Assembly: GCA_001311565.1 (NCBI GenBank)
Contig: BBBM01000021.1
Coordinates: 1 to 43,352 of the forward strand
Length of the DNA stretch: 43,352 nt
Direction: 5' to 3'
Source: Desulfothermus okinawensis JCM 13304
Lineage (GTDB): Bacteria; Desulfobacterota; Desulfovibrionia; Desulfovibrionales; Desulfothermaceae
Shown one piece after another: positions 19,549 through 30,739 of the stretch. Below the pieces are notes generated by a model, which saw nothing but the letters and a program-made list of their open reading frames with translations, was not told where the DNA came from and ran no database searches. A program made the position numbers and the translations under genes. Numbering within the stretch: the stretch's first letter is position 1; each line of letters begins with the position of its first letter.

Positions 19549-20088
19549 GGGAGCACTTCATGTTCATACACTGTGTTCTGATGGAGAGATGGATTTATTT
19601 GAGGCAATAGATATATATGCATCAAAGGGTTTTGATTTTATTGCATTTACTGATCACGATTTTATTATGAAAAATGGCTGTTATAAGGTCCTTGATGAAG
19701 TAAAACCAGAAATTTTGGTATTTAAAGGCATTGAAAAGACCATATTTGTAAATGGTTATGTCCATGTAAATGAAATATATGGTGACAAGGAAGTATTGAG
19801 AATTTTCAACCATCCAATGGACATAGCTTTTGATTTAAAGGGGGTATTGGAAAAAAATTGAGCTTGTTAAAAAGATAATTAACATTGACGCAATAGAGGT
19901 AACTTCCAGGGGATTTTATACCAAAGAAATAGATATTCCTGATATTCCATATCCTAAGGTGGCAACAGATGATGCCCATAATATAAGAATGTGTGGCAGG
20001 GCATGGATTGAGATGGATGCGCCTTTGGATAAGGATGTTATAATCAAAAAGATTAAGGCTGGGGATTTTTGGAATTGTTTTTTTGTAA
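19538..20088 (+). CDS. PHP-domain phosphoesterase-like protein
   Basis: About 182 aa. Starts MIIRGALHVHTLCSDGEMDL with the HxH metal motif, followed by GFDFIAFTDHD, IFNHPMDI and VATDDAHN, the successive metal ligands of PHP (polymerase and histidinol phosphatase) domains. ATG 19538 overlaps the TetR stop, so coupling is likely. The end is set by correcting T7 at 20078, which gives a TAA at 20086-20088; uncorrected it would run 20 bases further. Small PHP proteins cleave phosphomonoesters or phosphodiesters. Why one sits between a regulator and the thiolase-like genes is not clear. Confidence 0.8.
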
Positions 20089-20107
20089 AAAAAATAGGGG
20101 GATGTAG

Positions 20108-21247
20108 ATGAAAAGGGTTGGTATTTGTGCATTTGCCCAGACCACTGTGGAGTCAAATAAGTGGGATCAGCGATTTCAGGAAATGGCGTGGGAGGTGGTA
20201 GAGAAGCTCCTTGATGAGACTTCTTTAGATTTTTCTGACAATGGGATTGAAATAATAATAAGTGTATCAGATGATGTGTTTGATGCAAGGACCATATCTG
20301 ATAATGCAATGACTGATGTACTGGGCGCCATTTTAGGTGTGAGGAAAAGGTGTCTCAAGAAGGGCTTCAGGCCCTCTATTATGCATGTAGTGTTATAAAC
20401 TCAGGGATTGCTGATGTGGTCATGGTGGTGGGGCATTGTAAGGAGTCCCAAGCAAAGTCGAGAAACATGGTGACACACATGGCCTTTGATCCATTTTATG
20501 AGAGGCCTGTTGGTATGGATTTCTTAATTGCTGCAGGTATGCAGGCACAGATGTTAAGGGATAAGGTAAATATTGGTGATGAAGAGCTGGCAGAAATAGT
20601 TGTCAGGGCAAAGGATAGGGGGGCTAAAAATATCTTTTATCCTGAAGTGACTAAGGTAACAAAAGAGGAGGTAATTGCCTCTGAATATTTGTGTAAGCCA
20701 ATTAGAAAACTCCATGCATATCCTGTTTCTGATGCTGCAGTTGGTTTTATTTTGGCATCTAAAAAAAGGGCAAAGGAAATAACAAAAAATCCTGTTTGGA
20801 TAGATGGAGTTGGGTGTTCCATGAACTCATATTTCCCCCAAAATGGTGACCTACTAGATTTGACAACTTTAAGAGATGCTTTAGATAGGGTACTTTTTCG
20901 AGCAAATTTAAAATCAACTCACGAAATAGACCTTTTTGAGTTGTCAGATCAATATGCCTATCAGCTGCCCCTTTGGGCAAGTGGTCTTGGGCTGTGCAAT
21001 TTAGAAGATATTAGCTCATTTGTAAAAAAATGGAGGTATTGATGAGAAAAACATAAATCCATCAGGTGGGATGTTAATAGGATCTCCCCTAATACTAGGT
21101 GGCCTATTTCGCACCATTGAGGCAGTAAAACAGCTAGAAAACATATCTGAAAATCAGGTAAAGGATCCAAAAAGGGCATTGGTGCACAGCTCAATGGGAC
21201 CAGCTGGTCAGTTTCATTCAATATTAGTTTTATCTAGGGATAATTGA
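20108..21247 (+). CDS. Thiolase-fold protein without catalytic cysteine (SCPx/Ltp-like), subunit 1
   Basis: About 379 aa, thiolase length. MKRVGICAFAQTTVESN, then QALYYACSVINSGIADVVMVVG (thiolase N-domain), DFLIAAGMQAQMLRD, LHAYPVSDAAVGFILASK, and NINPSGGMLIGSPLILGGLFR with LVHSSMGPAGQFHSILVL at the C-end. By eye, the nucleophile cysteine position (17 residues before the G of NSG) is not Cys, and the GHP histidine is GSP. It thus resembles the non-thiolytic SCPx-like proteins, among which Ltp2 acts as an aldolase. AGGGGG precedes the ATG. Breaks: one base missing near 20338 (GAILG to GEEKVSQEG) and A7 at 21026 with one too many. It is paired with the next gene and two DUF35 proteins. Confidence 0.8.
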
Positions 21248-21258
21248 AGGAGGGGGAC

Positions 21259-22450
21259 ATGAGGAAAAGAGAGAGGGAAGTAGCAATAGTTGGTGTTGGA
21301 CAGACAAAATATTCATCCCACAGGAAGATGTAAATCAACCAGAGATGATCACAGAGGCAATAGTGGAGGCATTAAACCAAACTGACCTTACAATGGATGA
21401 TATAGATTGTGTACTTCATGGAAACATGGAGCTTTTTGAGATGGTTCATCAGCCAGATCTCTGGCACACAATTGGTACAGGGGTAATGGGCAAGGAATGT
21501 TTAAGACTCACAACAGGGGGCACTACTGGAGCCACTTTGGTTTGTGCTGCAGATGCACTAGTTGCTTCTGGCATGCACGATGTGGTCATGGCAATTGGAT
21601 TTGAAAAACTCCAGGAAGGACACACAACCGGTGGCATAACAAATATGGCAGATCCACTTTGGGGAAGAAAGCTTCAAAGTGGTGCACTAGTTGGAATCAC
21701 AGCAACACAGATGATGGAAGAATTCGGAGAACAAAGGGCAAAGCGGGCATCAATAGACTACAGGATTATTATGGACATGCATGCAATGAAAAATGAAAAG
21801 GCACATAGAAGGCTTGGACTTAACTTTGATATGGCTGAAGATCTCATGAACAACTCTCCACAACTAGTTGGGGAGCTCAGGATGATCCATATGTGTTCAC
21901 AGAGCGATGGGGCATGTGTGGTTATTATGGCATCAGAGGACAAGGCAAAGGAGATTTGTGATAGACCAGCATGGCTAGTGGACCATGTCACAGTGCACAG
22001 GGAAGAGCACATGGGTACTTTGTTTGGTCTAAAAAAAGCAAAAAAATGACCCATAGGCATGCGGCTGAGGTGCTATTTAAGAGGAATAACATAAAGGACC
22101 CAATGTCTTATTTTGATGTATTTGAGATGTATGATCCATCAAGCTGGTGGGGTGTTGATTGGCTTAGAGAGTTTCTCCTATTTGATGGTGATGAGCATTT
22201 AAGATTAGTTGAGGAAAGAGAGATATATATGGACGGAAAATTTCCTGTTAATCCATCTGGAGGGGTCATAGCTTCAAATCCAATAGGTGCCACTGCAATG
22301 GTGAGGTTTGCTGAGGCTGCCTTGCAGATAATGGGAAAGGCTGGAGATCACCAAATTAAAAAGGACGTAGATAGGGCTCTTGCATCTGGATTTGGAGGCA
22401 CTTTTTGGACTGTTTTGGGAATATTATCTGCTGAAAAACCCAAAAGATAA
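21259..22450 (+). CDS. Thiolase-fold protein without catalytic residues, subunit 2
   Basis: About 396 aa. VAIVGVGQTKYSS, then RLTTGGTTGATLVCAADALVAS, VVMAIGFEKL, RMIHMCSQSDGACVVIMAS, YDPSSWWGVDWLREF, and C-terminal NPSGGVIASNPIGATAMVRF with SGFGGTFWTVLGIL. At the thiolase nucleophile position my hand alignment gives Gly, and the catalytic GHP histidine is Asn (SNP). The last active-site cysteine is also absent. Claisen chemistry is therefore unlikely; aldol chemistry or a structural role is more plausible. GGAGGGGG lies just before the ATG. Breaks: GG at 21330 needs one more G (HREDVNQPEM), and two A7 runs at 22031/22040 each lose one. 11 bases separate it from subunit 1. Confidence 0.82.
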
Positions 22451-22457
22451 CAAGGGG

Positions 22458-23275
22458 ATGAAATCTATGGAAAAGGTAACAGTAAAGGATATCATATATA
22501 GTTTTATTGAGAGGGCAAATCGTCATATTATTAAAGATGAGAAGTGTACTATTGGGTATGATATAACAGGAGATCAAGGGGGAAAATGGACAGTTATAAT
22601 TGATATGGGAGATGTAAAGGTAGAAGAGGGTATGGTAGAGCCTGATGTTGTTATATCCATGAAGGATGAAGATTTTATTGGATTTACCCTTGGGAGATTA
22701 GATGCACTTAATTTGCTTTCATCTGGAAGGTTAAAAATAGATGGTGATGTGTCTATTGCTCAAAAATCTGCAAAGTTTTTTTAAGAAATTTACCCTGGAT
22801 AAAAAGGAGGAAGTGGAAGAGCTAATTCGTCTAAAACAGATATTATCTATACCCCAGAGGTTTTCAACAGGTGAAGTGATGGGATATTTTTTTGCACAAG
22901 CTAAAAGAAAAAAAAGATTATGGCAAACAAGTGCCCAAAATGTGGAAGGTTACAATGTCCACCTAGAGAGGTGTGTGCAATTTGTAGAGTGGCAGCAGAT
23001 GAGTGGGTAGAGGTTGGGCCAGAGGGTATATTAACCGTGGCTGATATTATCTATTATGCAGCCCCTGATCCTTTAACAGGAGAAATAAGAAAAACCCCAT
23101 ATATAAGTGCTTATATTATCCTAGATGGATGTGAGGATCCTGACACCTTCTGGCATGAGATAGATCCATCTACACCACATGAGAAGTTAAAAAAAAGGGA
23201 GCAAGGGTCAGACCTGTTTGGAATGATGTAAGGATAGGGGCAATAACTGATATTAAGTATTTTGAGGTGTTGTAA
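22458..23275 (+). CDS. SCP2 sterol-carrier domain fused to a DUF35 OB-fold domain
   Basis: About 271 aa. Residues ~1-110 are an SCP2-type lipid-binding domain: CTIGYDITGDQGGKWTVIIDMGD, PDVVISMKDEDFIGFTLGRLDALNLLSSGRLKIDGD. After a linker comes a DUF35 unit: helix MGYFLHKLKEKKIMANKCPKCG, zinc ribbon CPKCG-PPREVCAIC, then an OB fold (EGILTVADIIYYAAPDP, PYISAYIILDG). The join exists only after removing one base from T7 at 22775, T7 at 22888, A8 at 22908 and A8 at 23189. A separate DUF35 start at ATG 22919 is possible but would cut the conserved first helix. DUF35 proteins escort thiolase-like enzymes. SCP2 suggests a sterol or long-chain acyl-CoA ligand. Confidence 0.72.
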
Positions 23276-23292
23276 ACAAAGAGGAGTTAGAT

Positions 23293-24173
23293 ATGAAAAG
23301 GTATAGTTTTGTAGTTCATGGTAAATTGGCTTTGCCCTATCAATATTTTGCTGGAACATTGGGATCAAAGTTTATTAAGGCGTTACGGATGATAAGAGGA
23401 TCTTTGGAACAAGGTGTGATAAGTGTGGTAGTGTGTATGTTCCACCTAGAAGTTTGTGTGACAGATGTTTTTTTAGACATAAAAGACAATATGGTGGATG
23501 TATCCAATGAAGGAACAGTGATCACATACACAGTTGTAAATCACTGTGAAGGCCACTATCCCTTAAAACCTCCCTTTGTGTTGGCACTTATTAAACTAGA
23601 TGGAACAACAACTCCTATGGTCCATATAGTAAAAGGGGTACCAGCATCCAAGATGAGATCTAATGTTAGGGTTAGGGCAGTTTTTTTCAAAAGAGCCCAA
23701 AGATACTATCCTTGCAATCTCCCATTTTGAGCCAGTTGATTATTCTGCTTTTGAGATGGGATATACTTTTGACGAGCTTGAGATTGGCATGAGTGCATCC
23801 TTTACCAAGACCATAACTGAGACAGATGTATATCTCTTTGCTGGAATATCTGGTGATTTTAATCCCATGCATGTGAATGAGGAATATTCAAAGAAATCTC
23901 TGTTTGGGAAAAGGGTGGCCCATGGGGCAGTTCCACAGAGTCTAATTGCCCCAGTCTTAGGCACAAAACTCCCTGGCCTTGGAACCATTGCCCTTGAGAT
24001 ATCAACCAGATTTTTAAGGCCAACCTATTTCGGGGATACAATAACTGCAATAGCAACTGTTAAAGAAAAGATTCATGATAAAAAAATGGGTAAAAATGGA
24101 TATAAAGTTCAAAAATCAAAAAGGTGAGCTCATAGGGGTAGGAGAGGCACTGGTTATTCCGCCACAGGGTTAA
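23293..24173 (+). CDS. DUF35 OB-fold domain fused to MaoC-type enoyl-CoA hydratase
   Basis: About 292 aa. The N-terminal DUF35 region has FIKALRDDKRIFGTRCDKCG, zinc ribbon CDKCG-VPPRSLCDRC, then the OB fold (GTVITYTVVNH). The C-terminal MaoC hot-dog domain has FAGISGDFNPMHVNEEYSKKS, FGKRVAHGA and RFLRPTYFGDTITA, with the hydratase dyad (Asp of GDFNP and the following His) intact. Between about 23394 and 23475 the raw frame is wrong although no stop appears: a missing G at 23394 (CGG to CGGG) and an extra T at 23468 cancel each other. The true zinc ribbon shows only in the shifted frame. Another run (A7, 24080) is corrected near the end. In ChsH2 the order is MaoC-DUF35; here it is reversed. 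Confidence 0.82.
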
Positions 24174-24205
24174 CAATTTAAACTTTATTTAAAGGGGGGG
24201 GAGAG

Positions 24206-25970
24206 ATGGTAATGGAATCTAGGTATAAAATGGGTAAAAATTTTTATGATGATGAATTTTATAAAACATACAAAAAAATAGGGTACCCAGATAATTGGAT
24301 TGAAGAATCATTAACATACGCCCCAGATGATGCTTATTGTATAATGCATCCATCTTGGGTTCATGAAGAACTACCGCAAATACCAGAATGTTCTATTTAT
24401 GATTTATTTAAATCAACAGTTAAATCAAAACCAGATAATACTTCAGTTATTTTTTTTAGAGAAATCTATTAGTTACAAATACTTAGAAGATCTTACATCT
24501 AGGTATGCAGGTTTATTAAATAGATTGGGAGTGAAAAAAAATGATGTTGTAGCCACGATGTTGCCTAATTCATTACAACACATAGTAGCATTTTATGGTG
24601 TAACCAAATTAGGTGCAATACATACTCCTATAAATATAATGTATAAAACCCACGAAATAGAATATCAAGTTGAAGATTCTGGCGCAAAGATAATATGTTG
24701 TTTAGATATTTTATATCCCAGAATAAAGCCTCTTATGGATCAAGGGAAAATAGAACACGTAATTGTCACAAGTATCCATGATTTTGCTGCACCTGACTTT
24801 GTTCCCCCCCAAAATTTAAGATCTCTTTGGGAACAACCTAAAGCAAAAATTGAAGGAACTATGGATTTTTTTCTCAGAAATTGAAAAAGCTGATCCAGTA
24901 TATGAAGTAGAAGAGGTTAATCCAAAAGAAGATGTTGCATTAATATTATATACTTCGGGTACCACAGGTAGACCCAAGGGGGTACTTTGTACACATTTTA
25001 ACATGGTATACAACTCATTAACTCATACCCATGCATTTAGGGTATGGGGGGATCATGAGGTGAATTTGTCAATTATGCCCATGTTTCATACTGCTGGATA
25101 TTATTTGCATTTTTTTACCAGTTATGTATCAAGGGGGAACAATAGTTCCAATTCCTTTATTTGATGTTGAATACGTAATAAATGTGATAGAAAAATATAA
25201 GGTAAATGTGGTGTTTGCACCTCCAACATTTTACATTGCCCTCATGTCTAGGCTGATCTCTTAAGTAAAGAGAAATTAAAAAGTCTTGCGTGTTCAGTTG
25301 GATGCGGAGCACCAGTTCCTCAAGAAGTTCAAAAAAAAGTGGTTTGAGTATACGGGACTTAGTTTAACAAATGGATGGGGCATGACTGAGACAAATAGCG
25401 GTGGAATTATATCTATACCAGAGCGAAAAGAAAATTCAACTTCAATAGGAATTCCTATTTTTCTGAAGCGAAGATAGTTGGTGAAAATGGTGAGGTATTA
25501 AAAAGGGGTGAAAGAGGGGAGATATATTATAGGGGCTTCAAGTTGCAAAAGGTTATCATAATAAGGAAGAGGAAACCAAAAGTAATTTTCTTTCAGATGG
25601 TTGGTTTAAAACAGGTGATATGGGCTATATTGATGAAGATGACTTTGTATATTTTGTGGATAGATTGAAAGATTTAATTATTGCATCTGGTTATAATATT
25701 GCTCCAGTTGAAGTTGAAAATGTCTTATACAAGCATCCTGCAGTTCAAGAGGCAGCAGTTATAGGGGTACCTGATGAATACAGGGGGGAGACTGTGAAGG
25801 CATACATTGCATTGAAACCTGAATATAAGGGTAATGTCACAGAAGAGGAGATTATTAATTTTTGCAGGGAAAACTTAGCAAATTTTAAGGTGCCCAGGAT
25901 AGTTGAATTTAGAGATGAGCTTCCAAAAAGTGCTGTTGGAAAGATACTTAGAAGAAAGTTAAAGGAATAA
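24206..25970 (+). CDS. Acyl-CoA synthetase 1 (AMP-forming)
   Basis: About 587 aa, in the ANL adenylating superfamily. A10-core motifs: [54 protein letters not shown], and the C-terminal catalytic lysine in [13 protein letters not shown]. It activates a carboxylic acid to its CoA thioester with ATP. The long N-terminal extension ([18 protein letters not shown]) is typical of some fatty or bile-acid type ligases. Breaks: T8 at 24450, T7 at 24866, T7 at 25110 and A8 at 25330 carry one extra base; GG at 25252, a T run at 25459 and GGGG at 25540 lack one. A C7 run at 24804-24810 is correct. The start follows an A3G8 tract. Confidence 0.87.
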
Positions 25971-26001
25971 CTTAAAACTTTTTAAAAAGGAGGGGGAGAT
26001 T

Positions 26002-27614
26002 ATGTCTTTTGAGCTTTATAAAAATTTGGTGCAAAGGGTGTGTGTTGGGGATATATTTAGGAGAAGGGCCAAATTATCTGGTAATAAAGAAGGAGTGGTT
26101 GAAGTTAGAGAAGACAAAGAGATCAGGCTTACATTTAGAGAGCTAAATAGTTGCTTAAATAATTTTGTATGGAAAATGAGGGAAATTGGAGTTAAAAAAA
26201 GGCGATAGGGTTGGATTAATTGGACCAAATTCAACAGAATATTTAATATGTCTTTATGGATGTGGAAAAGGTGGGTTTGAAGCAGTACCCATAAATCCCT
26301 TATTAAATCCTAATGACCTTTTGTATGTTTTAACACATTCTGAGGTAAAAGTGATAATATTTGATGATAGGCTCTATCCTCACATAAAAGATCATATTCC
26401 CAAACTAGATTTTATAGAGAAATTTGTATCCCTACCAATTGTTGGACATGAAGTATTAGATAATGTGTTAATATTTGATCCCCTAATTGTTGAAAAGGAA
26501 GATGAAATAGAAGATGTTATAATAGAAGATAGGGATAATTTTGAGATACTATATACCAGTGGAACAACATCAAGGCCAAAGGGTGTTCAGATATCTCATC
26601 TGTCAGTATTTTTGATGTCTCTTAGTAATCTAATTGAACTGGACATTACTAAACCCCATGTTGCCACTACAATCATGCCCCTTTTCCACTGTGCACAACA
26701 GACATTAACTATATCACTATTTCATATTGGAGGAAAGAGTGTTATATTCCCTTCTTTTGATCCTGAAAAATTGCTTAAAGCAATAGATAAGGAAAAGATA
26801 GAATTTATATTTTGTCTGCCTATGATGTATAAAACCTTACTTGATCATCCCTTAAGTAAAGATGTAGATCTTTCAAGCTTAAAAAAAATGTATCTATGCC
26901 ATGACTCCAATGGATGGAAATACCTTAAAAATGGCAAAGGAACGTTTTGGATCCCATGTGGAATTTATTTTGGGTACTGGTCAAACTGAGTGTTTCCCTT
27001 CAACCAATTGTTTTAAGGATCAGTGGCAGCTAAAAAAAAATGGGGAATTATTGGGGTGAATCTGCCTGGTATTGGATACTGCAATAATGGACGAATCTGG
27101 AAACATCTTAGGTCCTGGAGAGATTGGTGAAATTGTTTGGCGGGGTCCTGGGACAATGAATGGGTATTTGAAAAATGAAGAAGAGACCAAAAAGACTTGG
27201 GAATATGGATGGCATCATTCAGGGGATTTAGGATACTTTGATGAAGATGGATTGCTTGTGTTTGTGGATAGAAAGAAGGATATGATAAAGACAGGAGGAG
27301 AGAATGTACCTTCTATTAAAGTAGAACGGGTGATCTTGTCACATCCTAAGGTTGTTGGTGCTGCTGTTGTGGGACTGCCACATCCCAGATGGATAGAGGC
27401 TATAACAGCATTTGTAGAACCTATGCCAGGGGAAGATATTGATCCGCAAGAGATAATAGATTTATGCAAAAAGGAATTATCTCCATTTGAGGTTCCCAAA
27501 GAGGTGATAATAAGTACGGATCTTCCTAAGACAGCAACAGGTAAACTTCAAAAAAATATACTGAGGGAGAAATATAAAGACATATATAAGGATTTATATA
27601 AAGAGGAATCTTAA
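26002..27614 (+). CDS. Acyl-CoA synthetase 2 (AMP-forming)
   Basis: About 536 aa, ANL superfamily: [88 protein letters not shown], and C-terminal lysine in PKTATGKLQKNIL. The AMP-binding loop has Ser for Gly (SGTTSR). It resembles crotonobetaine- or fatty acid-CoA ligases in the QTE motif. Corrections: A7 at 26195, A8 at 26881 and A9 at 27032 lose one, TGG near 27068 gains one G; this restores KKMGNYWGESAWVLDTAIMD. AAGGAGG precedes the ATG. Having three ligases in one cluster suggests several side-chain or ring acids. Confidence 0.88.
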
Positions 27615-27666
27615 ATTTATCTTGAGGTAATCACAATTACTTAATTTGGGTTAGGAGAATCTAAAT

Positions 27667-28827
27667 ATGGAATATAGACTCAAATATAAGGCTCCTGATT
27701 ATTTTACTAAATCCCACGAGCTTGTGAGAAAAACCGTTAGGGAATTTGTGAAAAAGGAGGTCTTGCCTTATGTGAACGAATGGGAAGAGGCAGGTAGTTT
27801 TCCAAAGGAGATATACAAAAAAAAGCAGGGGAGTTGGGGATATTAGGAATAGGATATCCTGAAGAATTAGGGGGAACTTCTGGAGATATATTTTATAAAG
27901 TTGCAGCAACTGAGGAGCTCATGAGATCTAGCTCAGGAGGTTTTTCTGCAGGACTTGGCTCTTTAGATATTGCTATCCCAATTATTATTAAACATGGTAC
28001 AAAGGAGCAGATTGATAAATTTGTAAAACCAGTGATAAGGGGGGAGAGGATTGCAGCACTGGCTGTTACTGAACCATCTGGTGGATCAGATGTTGCCAAT
28101 ATAGAAACCACTGCAGAAAAAAAAGGGGATTATTACATTGTAAATGGGTCAAAGACCTTTATAACAAGCGGATGTAGAGCTGATCAGATAACCTGTGCTG
28201 TGAGAACAGGAGGTGAAGGGGCAAAGGGGATAAGCGTACTCATAATTGAAGCAACATCTCCTGGTTATAGGACATCTTCTCCTTTAAAAAAAATGGGTTG
28301 GTGGGCATCAGATACTGCTCAAATATTTTTTTGATAATTGTAAGGTCCCAGCTGAAAATCTCATTGGAGAAGAAAATTTTGGGTTTTATTATCTCATGGA
28401 AAATTTCCAGAATGAAAGGCTACAGCTTGCAATAATGGCCAATATGACAGCACAACTCGCTTATGAAGAGGCCCTCTCTTATGCAAAGCAGAGGGAGGCC
28501 TTTGGGAAAAAGATTAAGGATTTTCAAGTGATAGAACATAAGTTAGTGGATATGGCAACCTTGATTGAGGTTAGCAAAGAATTCACATACAGGATTGCAG
28601 CAAAGATTGATATGGGTGAAAATTGCATAAAAGAGATATCTATGGCTAAAAATTTTGCATGCATGGTCAGTGATAAGGTGGTATATGACGCTGTTCAAAT
28701 CTTTGGTGGCTATGGGTTTATGAGGGAATCTTTGGTTGAGAGGCTATATAGGGATAACAGGGTGTTATCCATTGGGGGTGGGACCACTGAGATAATGAAG
28801 GAGATTATATCAAAATTTATTTTTTAA
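27667..28827 (+). CDS. Acyl-CoA dehydrogenase 2
   Basis: About 386 aa. YPEELGGTSGD, ALAVTEPSGGSDVANIETT, KTFITSGCRADQITCAV, KREAFGKKIKDFQVIEHKL-type arginine loop, GGYGFMRESLVERLYRDNR and IGGGTTEIMKEII. A Glu in NERLQLAIMAN sits at the isovaleryl-CoA dehydrogenase-type base position, so this one looks catalytically complete. GGAG lies 9 bases before the ATG at 27667. Runs at 27820 (A8), 28290 (A7) and 28326 (T7) carry one extra base. It lies between two ligase genes on the same strand with gaps of 12-52 bases, consistent with one transcript. Confidence 0.9.
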
Positions 28828-28839
28828 AAGGAGGGGGAT

Positions 28840-30721
28840 ATGAGTGAAAATTTTTTTAATCAGAAATGTAAAGGACATAGAAGAGATAGAAAAGGTCCCA
28901 GTAAAGGAGAGGATTAAAGAAAAAAAAGCACATATGAATTGATCTACAAGGGGTCTTTAATAAATCCAGATGCACCTGCAATAAGTTTTATATTAAATGG
29001 AGATACCTATAATACGCCACAGGTTATACCTTATAAAGAACTTATAAGAAAATTGAGCAAACAGCCAATCTATTTTATGATCTTGGTATAAGGGATACAG
29101 ATGTTGTGACCTATATTTTGCCCAATATACCTCAAACATATTTTATATTATATGGTGCTGAAGCAGTAGGAATTGCAAACCCCATAAATCCTTTATTAGA
29201 GCCACATGTAATAAGAGATATATGTAATGCTGCAAAGACAAAGGTATTGGTAGCATTAGGAGAATTCCCTGGGGCAGATATATGGCAAAAGGTAGAAAAA
29301 ATCAAAGATGAGATACCTTCTCTAAAATACATTGTAAGGGTAATGGGACCATCAAATAAATCTCAAAATATCATAGGATATGAAGAGGTAATTGAAAATT
29401 ACAATGGAGATGGTTTAGATTTTAAGAGAAATATAGATCCAGATGACATTGCATCCATATATCACACTGGAGGCACAACAGGAAGGCCAAAGCTTGCAAA
29501 GAGAACGCACTGGAATGAGATTGTTGTATCATATGACATTAGATGGGCAGCTGGCATAAATGCTGGAGAAACAGTGATGGTAGGTCTTCCCCTGTTTCAT
29601 TGTAATGGAACCATTGTAACTGGTCTTTCACCATTCTCAATTGGAGCACACGTTGTTATGTTATCGCCTCGTGGATACAGGGAACCAAGTATAATTAAGA
29701 ATTTTTATAAGATTGTAGAATTTTATAAACCAGTATTCTTTAGTTGTGTTCCTACAGTGCTTTCCATGTTACTTGAAGTTCCAACTGAGGAATGTGATAT
29801 TTCATCTTTAAGATATGTAATATGTGGTGCTGCACCATTGAGTGTTGAGCTCTTTAGACGTTTTGAAGAAAAGACCAAGATGAAGATATTAGAGGGATAT
29901 GGTCTAACTGAAGTTGGTGTTGCATCATGTGTGAATCCAAAGGATGGAGAGAGAAAGATAGGTTCAGTGGGTATAAGGCTTCCATATCAGGACGTGCGCG
30001 TATTTATCTTAGATGAAGATAATCAATTTATTAGAGAGGCAAAGACCAATGAGATTGGAGTTGTCTGCATTTCTGGAGAATGTGTATTCAAAGGATATGT
30101 AGAAGAAGAACATAATAGGGGTATTTGGCCAAAGGAAGGATGGTTTAATACTGGTGATCTTGGGAGAATAGATGAAGATGGTTATCTGTTTTTAACTGGA
30201 AGGAAAAAGGATTTGATAATCAGAGGTGGTCACAACATTGATCCATCAACCATAGAAGAGGCCCTTTTCAAGATTAAAGAAGTAAAAAAATGTTGCTGCT
30301 GTTGGAAAACCAGATGCATATGCAGGTGAAGTTCCAGTAGCTTATGTGGAATTAGTAGAAGGAGCAAAGATAACAGAAGAGGAGTTACTTAAATTTGCAA
30401 AAAGTAATATAGGAGAGAGGGCGGCTATTCCAAAAGAGATAATAATTGTTGATCAGATACCCCTAACCCCTGTTGGAAAGGTGTTTAAACCTGCACTTAG
30501 ATGGGATGCAATAAAGAGGACCTTTGAAGCTGAGCTTAAAAAAAATTAAGGACATGGCAAAGGGGTTTTCTGTGCATGTTGGAGAAGATAAGCTTCATGG
30601 CACCAAAGTGAGGTTGGAAGTTGTTCCTGAAAAAGATGTGAGCAAAGATGAGTTAAGGAGTAAAATTAGTGAACTTTTCACTGCATATCCCTTTTACTAT
30701 GAAATAAATTTTAACGGATAG
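28840..30721 (+). CDS. Acyl-CoA synthetase 3 (AMP-forming, long FadD-like form)
   Basis: About 625 aa. STYELIYKGSLINPDAPAISF, SIYHTGGTTGRPKLAKRTH, ILEGYGLTEVGVASC, NTGDLGRIDEDGYLFLTGRKKDLIIRGG and TPVGKVFKPALRWDA. It then runs on for about 60 residues (GFSVHVGEDKLHGTKVRLEVV) as in longer bacterial FadD-like enzymes. That extension is in frame only after removing one A from the A8 run at 30538. Other corrections: T7 at 28851, A8 at 28920 (needs two fewer), AAAA at 29049 (one more) and A7 at 30284. AAGGAGG precedes the start. It lacks the canonical first SGTTG serine (TGGTTG). Confidence 0.88.
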
Positions 30722-30739
30722 ATATATAAGGAGATTTAT

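Noticed and set aside
20108-24173. BbsAB-type benzoylsuccinyl-CoA thiolase (anaerobic toluene pathway)
   Set aside because: BbsB-like thiolases keep catalytic residues, and bbs clusters carry a CoA transferase and alcohol dehydrogenases. Neither is seen here.
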